Assembly (NCBI GenBank): GCA_009377535.1
Contig: WHTV01000001.1
Span: 44,421-108,420 of the forward strand
Direction of reading: 5' to 3'
DNA length: 64,000 nucleotides
DNA from: Kiloniellaceae bacterium
GTDB taxonomy: Bacteria; Pseudomonadota; Alphaproteobacteria; Kiloniellales; Kiloniellaceae
Shown: one piece after another, positions 33,103-41,578 of the stretch
Layout of the letters: each line of letters starts with the position of its first letter
Position numbering within the stretch: position 1 is the first letter of the stretch
Position numbers and translations under genes: made by a program
Notes under the pieces: generated by a model
Told to the model about the DNA's origin: nothing
Seen by the model: only the letters and a program-made list of their open reading frames with translations
The model's database searches: none

Positions 33103-35181
33103 TCAGTGTCCCTCGCGTTGCCATGCTAATACCGCAGCCGCGAGGCTGAGGCAAAGCACCAACAAGGCCGGAAGGACGGGGATCTGCAACACGCCGGTCA
33201 CGACGTAGCCGTCACCGCGCTTGAGGCCGATCCAGTCGCGGCCGAAGCGGTCGCGGTCGGCGGCGACCTTGCGCAGGCCCGGCAGCTCGGCACCGGCGAT
33301 GCGCCGGACGGTGCCGCCGCTCTCCTCCACCAGGGGTTCGGCCAGGGCACCGGTGGAGCGCGGATCGCGCAGTTCCAGGGGATTCAGCGGGCCGACGGCG
33401 GCCAGCGTGGTCAGCGTGCCGTCGGTGATGCGGTAGAGCCCGTTCTCCTCGACGGCCAGGGTGCCGCTGGTGCTGCCCGGGCCGGCGGGGGAGAGGCGCA
33501 GCTTCTGGAGTTCGCCCGAAGGCAGCGTCACGCTGACCTCGGGTTCCTCGACGGCGAGCGAGCGCCGGGTGATCTGCAACTGGCCGCCGCGCACCTCGGC
33601 GCGCAGGTCCTCCTCCTCCAGGTCCGGCTCCTTCATCAGCCAGTGGGAGATTCGGCGCAGCAGCTCGGCCTGCGGGCCGCCGCCCTCGAAGCCGCGCGAC
33701 CATAGCCACATGTGATCGCTCATGATCTGCGCCACGCGGCCCTCGCCGAAACGATCGAGGATGAGCAGCGGGCTCTGGTCGAGGCCGTGCATCAGGATGT
33801 TGCCGCGGTCGGTCTCGCCCTCGATCTGGCGGAACCAGCGGCCCCAGGTGGGCGCCGCATCCGCGCCGCCGCCGCCGTCGAGGCCGGCGGTGACCGGGTG
33901 GCGGTCGCCGAGATCGGTGATCCGCGGGTGGAAGCCGGTTTCGAAGACCTGTCCGGTCGGTTCGGCCGGCAGCACGCGGCCGAGCGGCGTGCGGTAGAGC
34001 GACAGCGGCGTGGCGAAGCTTGGCCCGCCGGCCTCCAGCAGGGCGCCGCCATTCTCCACGTAGTTGGCGACGTTTTCCAGGTAGATGCTGGGCAGCACGC
34101 CGCGCCGGCGGTAGCGGTCGAAGATGATGAGGTCGAACTCGTCGAGCTTCACCTCGAAGAGCTCGCGCGTCGGGAAGGCGATCAGCGACAGCTCGCGGAT
34201 CGGGGTGCCGTCCTGTTTCTCCGGCGGCCGCAGAATGGTGAAGTGCACCAGGTCGACCGAAGGGTCGGACTTCAGGATGTTGCGCCAGGCCCGCTCGCCG
34301 GCATGGGGTTCGCCGGAAACCAGCAGCACCCGCAGGCGATCGCGTACGCCGTTGACCACCACGGCGGCGAGGTTGTTGGCCAGCGTCAACTCTTCGGGTC
34401 CCGGCTGGACCTCGATCTCCAGCACGCTGGCCCCGCGGCGGTCGATCTCGAAGGTCATCTCCTCTTCGACGCCGACGCGCGCGTCGATGCCTTGGGTGGC
34501 GACGCCGTCCTGGCGCAGCACCACGCGGGCGCGGCCGCCGGTGGGGCCGGCCGGCAGGTCGTCGACCCTGAGGGTGAGGGTCAGCTGATTGCCGACGATG
34601 CCGAAAGAGGGCGCCTGGATGACGGTAAGGCGGCGGTCGCCCTCGTCGGGGCGGCCGGTCAGCAGCAGGTGCAGCGGCGCGTCGATGCCGAGGCTTTCCA
34701 GGGAGTCCGGCAGATCGTGGATCTGGCCGTCGCTGACCAGGATGACTGCGGAAACGCGCTGGCGCGGCACCTTCGCCAACGCCTGGCGCAGCGGCGCGAA
34801 GAGGCGCGTGCCCTCGACGTCGAGCGCGCCCAGGGTGTCGCCGGCGCGAATCAACCGCACCTCGGTGGCCTCCAGGGCGCCGATCTGGGTCAGCAGGTGG
34901 GAGACCGCTTGCTCGGTCTGACTGCCGCGCGCCTCGATCTCCTGGCTGGCGCTCTCGTCGGCGACGACAAAGACCACGTCGCTCAGCGGGTCACGCTGCT
35001 CCTCGATAATCGACGGGTTGGCCAAGGCCAGTAGCAGCACGGCGAAAGCACCGCCGCGCCACCACGCGCCGGCGGCGCGGCGCCACAGGGCGAGGGCGAA
35101 CAGGATAAAGGCGGCGACTGCCAGCCCGGCGATGAGATAGAGCGGCAGCAGCGGCGCCCACTGCAGGGTCATGGCGTTCAT
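33103..35181 (-). CDS. Large membrane protein with VWA-like and glutamine-amidotransferase-like domains (MoxR module)
   Basis: A 692-residue protein. Two N-terminal helices are followed by a VWA-type region whose VVADESASQ keeps the MIDAS D-x-S-x-S pattern. A beta-rich middle part follows, then a class I GATase-like fold (LIIFDRYRRRGVLPSIYLENVANYVENGGALL), and a C-terminal helix near LPALLVLCLSLAAAVLA. Such proteins always accompany MoxR/DUF58/DUF4159 genes in alphaproteobacteria; the role is probably metal-dependent assembly of an envelope complex (inference). ATG 35181 overlaps the preceding stop by four bases. Confidence 0.82.
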   Translation of the reverse strand: MNAMTLQWAPLLPLYLIAGLAVAAFILFALALWRRAAGAWWRGGAFAVLLLALANPSIIEEQRDPLSDVVFVVADESASQEIEARGSQTEQAVSHLLTQIGALEATEVRLIRAGDTLGALDVEGTRLFAPLRQALAKVPRQRVSAVILVSDGQIHDLPDSLESLGIDAPLHLLLTGRPDEGDRRLTVIQAPSFGIVGNQLTLTLRVDDLPAGPTGGRARVVLRQDGVATQGIDARVGVEEEMTFEIDRRGASVLEIEVQPGPEELTLANNLAAVVVNGVRDRLRVLLVSGEPHAGERAWRNILKSDPSVDLVHFTILRPPEKQDGTPIRELSLIAFPTRELFEVKLDEFDLIIFDRYRRRGVLPSIYLENVANYVENGGALLEAGGPSFATPLSLYRTPLGRVLPAEPTGQVFETGFHPRITDLGDRHPVTAGLDGGGGADAAPTWGRWFRQIEGETDRGNILMHGLDQSPLLILDRFGEGRVAQIMSDHMWLWSRGFEGGGPQAELLRRISHWLMKEPDLEEEDLRAEVRGGQLQITRRSLAVEEPEVSVTLPSGELQKLRLSPAGPGSTSGTLAVEENGLYRITDGTLTTLAAVGPLNPLELRDPRSTGALAEPLVEESGGTVRRIAGAELPGLRKVAADRDRFGRDWIGLKRGDGYVVTGVLQIPVLPALLVLCLSLAAAVLAWQREGH

Positions 35182-37931
35182 TGGCCGAGCCGCTCCAGGA
35201 TGAAGGGGACGTGCACCTGGTCGGCCTTGTAATTGCCGGTCAGCGCGTACATCACGAGATTGATGCCGAAGCGGTAGGCCATCTCGCGCTGGCGCGGCCC
35301 GCCCGGCACCACGGCGTTCAGGGGACGGCCGAGTTCGTTGACGGCCCAGGCGCCGGCCCAGTCATTGCTGCCGACCAGCACAGAGGTGACGCCGTCGTTC
35401 ACGTTCTCGCCCAGCGCCTCCAGCCAAAGCGTGCCGCCGACGAAGCGGCCGGGGAAGTCCTCCATCAGATAAAACGCCTTGCGCAGGACGTGGTCGGTCG
35501 GTACCGGCTCCAACGGCGGCATGGTGATGCCCTGGGTAAGGCGCTGCAGGTCCTGGGTGCCGCGGCTGCCGCCGCCGAAGATCTGGGCACCGCCGCTGGC
35601 CTCGCGCAGGTCGAAGAGGATGGTGCCGCCATGCGTCAGGAAATGGTTCACCTGGTCTACCGCCGCGCGGCTCAGCGTCGGCTGCGTCTGGGTGATCGGC
35701 CAGTAGACCAGCGGAAAGAAGGCCATGTCGTCGCGCCCCAGCCGAAGCCCGAGCGGCAGGCCGGCCTCCACCGAGGTGCGGCGCTCCAGCACGCGGGTGA
35801 GGCCGAGCAAGCCGGCACGGCTGATCTCGTCGACCGCGTCGTCACCGGTCAGGACGTAGGCGAAGCGGGTCATCAGCGTTGCTTCAAGAGCGCGCACGTC
35901 GTCGCTCTGCTGCGCCTGGGCGGATGGGGCGAGGGTGAGGCCGGCGAGCAGGAGGCCGAGGCAGAGGCTGGGCATCACGGCACCGCGCGCCGGGCGCAGC
36001 AGGCCGCGCAGCACCAGCGAGATCAGCAGGTCGGCGAGGGCGAGCAACAGCGCAGCGGCGAGCAGCCAGGGTTTCAGGTCCTGTTCGGGACTTTCCTGGT
36101 AGAGGCTCGCCGTGGTGCCGCTAGGCAGCCGGCCGAGCGGCTCCAGCTGAGACAGGAAACTGCTGAGATTGTGGGCCTGGCGCAGGCTGTCGTTGCCGTA
36201 GTAGCCCGGCGGATGGCGCGGCCCGACGCCACTTTCGGCGTCCTCGCCGGTTTCCAGCGCCAGCACCGTGGCCGGCGGCGTGCCGAGGCTGCCGAAGCCG
36301 TCCATGGTCTCCAGCGGCGGCAGGGCCTCGCCGCCGCCGCCCGCGCCGACGCCCTGGCTGACTCCCATCACCCGGCGCAGCATCTCCACGAAGAGGCCGG
36401 AGATCGGCAGGTTCGACCAGTCGGTGTTGGCGGTGGTGTGGAACAGCACCAGCCAGCCGTCGCCGCGCCGGTCGGCGGTGACCAGCGGCGTGCCGTCGAT
36501 CAGCCGAGCCCAGGTTTTCTCGCCGAGATCCAGCGAGGGCTCGGCGAGCACCTGGCGGCGGATCACCACGTCGTCGGGCAGTTCGAGGTCGGCGAAGGGG
36601 CTGTCGGCAGCGAAGGGCGCGAAGCGCGCGGGGGAGTCCCAGGTGAGGGCGCCGCCGAGGACGCGGTCGCCGCCGCGCAGGCGTACCGGCAGCAGATCGT
36701 CGCTGCGCTGGTCGGCGGACCCCCGGGTGGCGCTGAGCGGCCCGGCGAAGCGCAGCAGCAGGCCGCCCTCGTTGACCCAGGCCGCGATGCGGCCGCGCTC
36801 GTCCTCGCTGAGCACGACGCTGTCGGGCAGCGCCAGGACGGCGAGCTGCCGCTGCAACAATTCCTCGACGTTGCCCTTGCGCAGCTCCGTGAAGGGCTGC
36901 AGCGCGCTTTCCAGGTAGTAGCTCTCGCTCAGCAGGGGTTGGGCCTCCTGCCGGCTGCCGGCGGTCACCAGGCCGACCGGGCGGCGGCGCCAGCGCTCGT
37001 CCAGCAGCACCGTGGCGCCGGCGGTGGTCTCGCCCTCGATGGTGAGCAGGGCGATGCGGTTGCGCATCTCGGTCGGCAGATCGAGCAGGACGCGGGCTTC
37101 GCGCTCGCCGGGCTCGAAGACCAGCGGCGCCTTGGTGACGATGCGTCCGTCGCCGGCGATGGCCAGCACGGCCGCTTCACCGGCGCCCGCCGCATCGGCG
37201 CGCAGGGCCCGGGCGATGAGATCGACGCCTTCGGTTGCCGGCGCCAGGGCGAGGCGGGCGAGCCCCTCACCCTCGTCGCGCAGCACACGCAGGCTGCCGA
37301 GGCGCTGCAGGGCAGTGGCCAGGGCATCGCTCTCGGGGCTCGCCAGGCCGTCGGAGAGCCACACCACATGAGCCGAGCCCGGCAGATCGAGGTCCTGCAC
37401 GGCAGCCAGCGCGGCGCTGCGGTCGGCCGGCCAGGGCTTTGGCTTCAGGCCTTGCAGCAAGCGGCGCGCCTCGGCAGCGGACAGCAGGCCGCTGGCTTCG
37501 GGCGGTGCGTCCTGTTCGCTGGCAGCCGTGGTCAGCACCACCACCGGGCGATCTTCGCGTTCGGCCTGGGCCAGCAGGTTGGCGGCGGCAGTCTGGCGGA
37601 CCGGCCAGAAACGAGCCGCCGACCAGCCGTCGTCGATCACCAGCACCACCGGGCCGCTGCCGGCCAGCCGAGCCGCCGGATTGAGCAGCGGCTGGGCCAG
37701 CGCCAGGATGATCAGCGTGACGATGAGCAGGCGCAGCAGCAGCAGCCACCACGGCGTGCGCGCCGGGGTTTCCTCCGGCGCCTTGAGGCCAGCCAGCAGG
37801 CGGATGGCGGGGAACGCCATGCGGCGCGGCGCCGGCGGTGTCAGGCGCAGCAGCAGCCACAGCACCGGCAGCCCGGCCAGGGCGAGCAACAGCCAGGGCT
37901 GCGCGAAGGCGAGCAGGCCGAGGTTCAGCAT
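35178..37931 (-). CDS. BatA-N-terminal / DUF4159 membrane protein (MoxR module)
   Basis: A 917-residue protein starting at ATG 37931. The N-terminus is the BatA-type segment FAQPWLLLALAGLPVLWLLL with two helices and RRMAFPAIRLL. A VWA-like region follows (LVIDDGWSAARFW, without a full MIDAS). Near residue 650 there are further helices (PARGAVMPSLCLGLLLAGLTL). From about 680 to the end runs DUF4159 (TRFAYVLTGDDAVDEISRAGLLGLTRVLERRT and FLTHGGTILFDLREASGG). The ATG overlaps the DUF58 stop by seven bases. Function unknown; the protein sits in the inner membrane. Confidence 0.85.
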   Translation of the reverse strand: MLNLGLLAFAQPWLLLALAGLPVLWLLLRLTPPAPRRMAFPAIRLLAGLKAPEETPARTPWWLLLLRLLIVTLIILALAQPLLNPAARLAGSGPVVLVIDDGWSAARFWPVRQTAAANLLAQAEREDRPVVVLTTAASEQDAPPEASGLLSAAEARRLLQGLKPKPWPADRSAALAAVQDLDLPGSAHVVWLSDGLASPESDALATALQRLGSLRVLRDEGEGLARLALAPATEGVDLIARALRADAAGAGEAAVLAIAGDGRIVTKAPLVFEPGEREARVLLDLPTEMRNRIALLTIEGETTAGATVLLDERWRRRPVGLVTAGSRQEAQPLLSESYYLESALQPFTELRKGNVEELLQRQLAVLALPDSVVLSEDERGRIAAWVNEGGLLLRFAGPLSATRGSADQRSDDLLPVRLRGGDRVLGGALTWDSPARFAPFAADSPFADLELPDDVVIRRQVLAEPSLDLGEKTWARLIDGTPLVTADRRGDGWLVLFHTTANTDWSNLPISGLFVEMLRRVMGVSQGVGAGGGGEALPPLETMDGFGSLGTPPATVLALETGEDAESGVGPRHPPGYYGNDSLRQAHNLSSFLSQLEPLGRLPSGTTASLYQESPEQDLKPWLLAAALLLALADLLISLVLRGLLRPARGAVMPSLCLGLLLAGLTLAPSAQAQQSDDVRALEATLMTRFAYVLTGDDAVDEISRAGLLGLTRVLERRTSVEAGLPLGLRLGRDDMAFFPLVYWPITQTQPTLSRAAVDQVNHFLTHGGTILFDLREASGGAQIFGGGSRGTQDLQRLTQGITMPPLEPVPTDHVLRKAFYLMEDFPGRFVGGTLWLEALGENVNDGVTSVLVGSNDWAGAWAVNELGRPLNAVVPGGPRQREMAYRFGINLVMYALTGNYKADQVHVPFILERLGQ

Positions 37932-38803
37932 GTGACCGCCTGGGACAGCGTGGTGTAGAGGCGCAGCAGGGCGGTCTGCGGCGGCTGGTCGGAGCGATGG
38001 AAATCGCAGGTCCAACCCAGCGCCCGGCAGATGTCACGCAGGCCGTCGCGCTGGGCCTGCAGCCGGCGGCCATAGTCGCCGCGCACCGCCTCGACGCGCG
38101 AGACCAGCCAGGAGGGCTCCTGTTCCAGCCCGTCGAAGCGCACCCGCCCGCCATAGGGCAGGCTCTCCTCGGCCGGATCGAGCACTTGCAGCAGGGCGCC
38201 GCGCTGGCCGCCTTCGCCGTAATAGCGCAGGGCGCGGTCGATGTCCTCCAGCGGACTCAGGAAATCGCTGACAAAGACCAACTGCGCGCTGCGCGGCAGC
38301 GGCAGCGCCGGCGGCAGGTTGTCCGTCGCCGGCTCGCCGTTCTGCACCAGAGCGGCGATCCTGGTCAGGTTGGCGCGGCTCGCCGAGGGCCTGAGGCCGG
38401 AACCGAGCAGGGCGACGTGCTCGCCGCCGCGCATCAGCAGCACCGAGAGCGCCAGGACCAGCAAGTCGGCGCGTTCGCGCTTGCTCTGGTGGTTGCGGTC
38501 GGAGGTCCAGCCCATGGAGCCGGAGGTGTCGCGCCAGAGCCATACCGACTGGGCGGCTTCCCACTCCATCTGGCGCACGAAAACCATATCCGACTTCGCC
38601 GACTGCCGCCAATCGATGGACTGCGGCTGGTCGCCGAGGTCGTAATGGCGGTACTGCCAGAAGGTTTCGCCCTGTCCGACCCGGCGGCGGCCGTGCACGC
38701 CCTGCGCCACAGTGGCCGCAACCCGCTCCGCAGCCACCAACAGCGGCGGCAAGGTGGCGGCCAGTTGCTCGGCACGATGCCGCAGCGGGAGGGGCTTCGT
38801 CAT
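37925..38803 (-). CDS. DUF58-domain protein (MoxR module)
   Basis: A 292-residue protein with the DUF58 core GVHGRRRVGQGETFWQYRHYDLGDQPQSIDWRQSAKSDMVFVRQMEWE followed by a VWA-like half (SVWLWRDTSGSMGW, with a D-T-S-G-S MIDAS). DUF58 proteins are usual partners of MoxR ATPases and may be their clients. The moxR gene ends 25 bp upstream, and the next gene overlaps. Confidence 0.9.
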   Translation of the reverse strand: MTKPLPLRHRAEQLAATLPPLLVAAERVAATVAQGVHGRRRVGQGETFWQYRHYDLGDQPQSIDWRQSAKSDMVFVRQMEWEAAQSVWLWRDTSGSMGWTSDRNHQSKRERADLLVLALSVLLMRGGEHVALLGSGLRPSASRANLTRIAALVQNGEPATDNLPPALPLPRSAQLVFVSDFLSPLEDIDRALRYYGEGGQRGALLQVLDPAEESLPYGGRVRFDGLEQEPSWLVSRVEAVRGDYGRRLQAQRDGLRDICRALGWTCDFHRSDQPPQTALLRLYTTLSQAVTC

Positions 38804-38828
38804 TGGCCGGTCGGAGACTCCGCAGCAA

Positions 38829-39848
38829 TCACTGATAAGGGGCGGTGAGGTGGGAGATGATGTGGTCGAGCGTTACGCCGTCGGCCCGCGCGGCGAAGCT
38901 GAGCGCCATGCGGTGCTTCAGCACCGGATGGGCCAGCGTCATCACGTCGTCGACCGAGGGGGCGAAGCGGCCGTCCATCAGCGCACGGGCGCGCACCGCG
39001 AGCATCAGCGCCTGGCTGGCGCGCGGGCCGGGTCCCCAGGCCACCTGGCTGCGCACCTCTTCCAGTTCGCTCGACTCCGGGCGGCCGTTGCGCACGATGG
39101 CGAGGATGGTCTCCACCACGCTCTCGCCGACCGGCACGCGGCGCACCAGGCGCTGTACCTGCATCAGCTCCTCGGCGGTCATCACCGCCCTGGCCTCGTT
39201 CTGCTGCACGCCAGTGGTCTCGATCAGCATCTGCCGCTCGGCCGCGATCTCCGGATAGCCGACGTCGATTTCCATCAGGAAGCGGTCGAGCTGTGCCTCG
39301 GGCAGCGGATAGGTACCTTCCTGTTCCAGCGGATTCTGGGTCGCCAGCACGTGGAACGGCGTCGGCAGGTCGCGGGAGTGGCCGGAAACGGTGACGCGGC
39401 GCTCCTGCATGGCCTGCAGCAGGGCCGACTGGGTGCGCGGGCTGGCGCGGTTGATTTCGTCGGCCATCAGCAGCTGGCAGAACACCGGGCCGGGAATGAA
39501 GCGGAAAGAGCGGCGGCCGGTGTCGCTCTCCTCCAGCACCTCCGAGCCCAGAATGTCCGCCGGCATGAGGTCCGGTGTGCACTGCACCCGCTTGTCGTCC
39601 AGGCCGAACACCGTGCCGAGGGTTTCCACCAGGCGGGTCTTGGCGAGGCCTGGGACGCCGATCAGGAGTCCATGGCCGCCGGCCAGCAGCGTGATCAGCG
39701 TTTGATCGACCACCTCCTGTTGGCCGAAAATGACTCGGCCGATAGACTGGCGGACAAGGCTGAGCTTGTGGCCGAGTTCCTCGAGCTGTTTGGCGAGCTT
39801 TTCATCGGCGGCATCATCGGGAGAGAGGGTGGAGGGGGTCGTCGTCAC
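38829..39848 (-). CDS. MoxR-family AAA+ ATPase
   Basis: A 339-residue AAA+ ATPase of the MoxR family. Walker A is GLLIGVPGLAKTRLVETLG. Walker B is LLMADEINRASPRTQSALLQAMQE. Sensor 1 is HVLATQNPLEQEGTYPLPEAQLDRFLM. MoxR proteins act as chaperones for metal insertion or assembly of VWA-containing partners, in line with the DUF58 and VWA genes downstream. The start is GTG 39848. It is divergent from the DUF1285 gene. Confidence 0.94.
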   Translation of the reverse strand: MTTTPSTLSPDDAADEKLAKQLEELGHKLSLVRQSIGRVIFGQQEVVDQTLITLLAGGHGLLIGVPGLAKTRLVETLGTVFGLDDKRVQCTPDLMPADILGSEVLEESDTGRRSFRFIPGPVFCQLLMADEINRASPRTQSALLQAMQERRVTVSGHSRDLPTPFHVLATQNPLEQEGTYPLPEAQLDRFLMEIDVGYPEIAAERQMLIETTGVQQNEARAVMTAEELMQVQRLVRRVPVGESVVETILAIVRNGRPESSELEEVRSQVAWGPGPRASQALMLAVRARALMDGRFAPSVDDVMTLAHPVLKHRMALSFAARADGVTLDHIISHLTAPYQ

Positions 39849-39931
39849 GGGACAGCATCTCCCAGCTGTTTGGAGGGCCGGTGGGCCGTTGCCCGCAGAC
39901 GGGTCGCAAGCAACCGCACGATCTCGACTTT

Positions 39932-39967
39932 AAAGATAGGTCTTTCCATAAAGATAGGTCTTTCCAT
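39932..39967. repeat. 18-bp perfect tandem duplication ending in the DUF1285 start codon
   Basis: The 18-bp unit AAAGATAGGTCTTTCCAT occurs at 39932-39949 and again at 39950-39967. The last two bases of copy 2 are the AT of the ATG. Each unit holds a near-palindrome, AAAGA-N4-TCTTT, and an AGG that could serve as a weak ribosome site. Confidence 0.9.
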
Positions 39968-40511
39968 GCCCGCTGACCAGTCGTCAGGACAGACAGAAAG
40001 GACCCCCACCGCGGCCGCCGAAGGCCCGGCCGGGGCCTATGACATCCGGATCGCCCGCGACGGCACTTGGTTCCATGAAGGCGCGCCGATCGGCCGCAAA
40101 GCCCTCGTGAAGCTCTTTGCCTCGGTATTGTGGCGGGACGATGACGGTGGCTTTTGGCTGCGCACCCCGGCGGAGCGCGGCCGCATCGAGGTGGAGGATG
40201 TCCCATTTACCGCCGTTGAACTTTCCGTAAGGGGCGAGGGGCGGGGCCAGATACTTGCCTTTCGCACGAATCTGGACGATTGGGTGGCGGCCGACCCGGC
40301 GCATCCTCTACGGGTGGTTGAAGACCCTGCAACGGGGGAGATCAGCCCTTATATCCTGGTACGCGACCGGTTGGAGGCGCTGATCCTGCGCCCGGTCTAC
40401 TACGAACTGGCCGAACTGGCGGTGGCGCCCCCGGCGGAAATCGCGGCGCCGGCCGACTGCCTCGGCGTATGGAGCAATGGTGTGTTCTTTCTCCTGGGAT
40501 CCTCTCGATGA
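39966..40511 (+). CDS. DUF1285-family protein
   Basis: A 181-residue protein from ATG 39966; the reading frame is open far upstream only because it runs antisense to moxR. DUF1285 features are YDIRIARDGTWFHEGAPIGRKALVKLFASVLWRDDDGGFWLRTPAERGRI and a second lobe ending RDRLEALILRPVYYELAELAV. It has a two-lobed mixed fold and unknown function. Relatives usually precede a Nudix and a CCA-transferase gene, as here. It overlaps the Nudix start by 35 bp. Confidence 0.88.
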   Translation: MPADQSSGQTERTPTAAAEGPAGAYDIRIARDGTWFHEGAPIGRKALVKLFASVLWRDDDGGFWLRTPAERGRIEVEDVPFTAVELSVRGEGRGQILAFRTNLDDWVAADPAHPLRVVEDPATGEISPYILVRDRLEALILRPVYYELAELAVAPPAEIAAPADCLGVWSNGVFFLLGSSR

Positions 40512-41199
40512 CGCGGCGCCGACGGGCATGAAGCGGCGGGCCGACGATCTGCTGGCGCGGCTGGGCCGGCTGCCGACGCCGGGCATCCGCGGCGCTCCTA
40601 CCGGACCGGCGGCGGCAGCTGCCGGGCTGCGCGGCGACCACGATCTCAACCCGGAACTCAATCCGGAAGTCTACGAACCGGCGCGTCCGCTGCGCGATGC
40701 GGCAGTGCTGGTGCCGATCATCGACCGCCCGCGCGAACTCACGGTGCTGCTGACCCGGCGCAGCGCGCACCTGCCGGACCACGCGGGACAGATCAGCTTT
40801 CCCGGCGGCTGCATCGATCCCGGCGACAGCGACGCCGAAGCCGCCGCCCTGCGCGAGGCGGAGGAGGAGGTCGGGCTTGCGCGCCGCCATGTGACCTTAA
40901 TCGGGCGGCTCGACACCTATCTCGTGCGCACCGGCTTCAGCGTCGTGCCGGTAGTCGGCCTGCTGCGCCCGCCCTTCGAACTGCGCGCCGAAGCCGGCGA
41001 GGTCGATGAGATCTTCGAGGTGCCGCTGGCCTTCTTCCTCGATCCGGCCAGCCGCGAGATGCACAGCCGGGTGTTCCGTGGCGCCGAACGTTTCTTCTAT
41101 GCCTATCCCTTCGGCGACTATTACATCTGGGGGGCGACCGCCGGCATTCTGTCCAATCTCTGCGACCTGTTGCGGGCCTCGGACCTCCTGGAGTCATAG
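40477..41199 (+). CDS. CoA pyrophosphatase (Nudix hydrolase, NudL-like)
   Basis: A 240-residue Nudix hydrolase. The UPF0035/CoA-pyrophosphatase signature LLTRRSAHLPDHAGQISFPGG is followed by the Nudix helix REAEEEVGL, whose glutamates bind the metal. It likely cleaves CoA or its derivatives to 3',5'-ADP and phosphopantetheine. ATG 40477 lies inside the DUF1285 gene (35 bp overlap); ATG 40528 is a less likely later start. It forms an operon with DUF1285, DUF6111 and the CCA enzyme. Confidence 0.92.
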   Translation: MVCSFSWDPLDDAAPTGMKRRADDLLARLGRLPTPGIRGAPTGPAAAAAGLRGDHDLNPELNPEVYEPARPLRDAAVLVPIIDRPRELTVLLTRRSAHLPDHAGQISFPGGCIDPGDSDAEAAALREAEEEVGLARRHVTLIGRLDTYLVRTGFSVVPVVGLLRPPFELRAEAGEVDEIFEVPLAFFLDPASREMHSRVFRGAERFFYAYPFGDYYIWGATAGILSNLCDLLRASDLLES

Positions 41200-41209
41200 G
41201 AAAACGGAC

Positions 41210-41485
41210 ATGCTGCGCGTTCTGCTGACCGTTCTGCTGCCACTCGTGGCGCCCTTCCTGATTTACCTCGGTTGGGTCTGGCTGGTGCGCCGCAAGGCGA
41301 CCGCTGGCGTCCTCACGCTGGACTGGCGGGAAACGCCCTGGCCCTGGCTGCTGACGCTGGGCCTCTGTGCGGGCCTGGCCGGGCTGGCCTACCTCTACGT
41401 CTCGACCGGCCACCCGGCGGGCACCAAGCTGGCGCCGCCGTCCGTGGTCGACGGTGTCGTGGTGCCGAGCCACCCTGTAGAATGA
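41210..41485 (+). CDS. DUF6111-family small membrane protein
   Basis: A 91-residue protein with two helices (LLTVLLPLVAPFLIYLGWVWLV and WLLTLGLCAGLAGLAYLYV) and a short polar tail. The start is ATG 41210 with GGAAAA upstream. The pair of helices and the place between a CoA pyrophosphatase gene and a CCA-transferase gene are typical of DUF6111. Function unknown. Confidence 0.85.
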   Translation: MLRVLLTVLLPLVAPFLIYLGWVWLVRRKATAGVLTLDWRETPWPWLLTLGLCAGLAGLAYLYVSTGHPAGTKLAPPSVVDGVVVPSHPVE

Positions 41486-41578
41486 CGCCGAAGCGGGTGC
41501 GCTTGCCGGCCACGGGTGGCCAGCGGCGACCTCTGTCGTCAGGCTGCGGGCGACATGTCACAGCGAATAAAGGACTCC

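Noticed and set aside
35181-37958. Plus-strand frame of ~925 codons opposite the DUF4159 protein
   Set aside because: Mirror of a G+C-rich coding gene. No domain pattern; long Gln/Arg/Gly runs.
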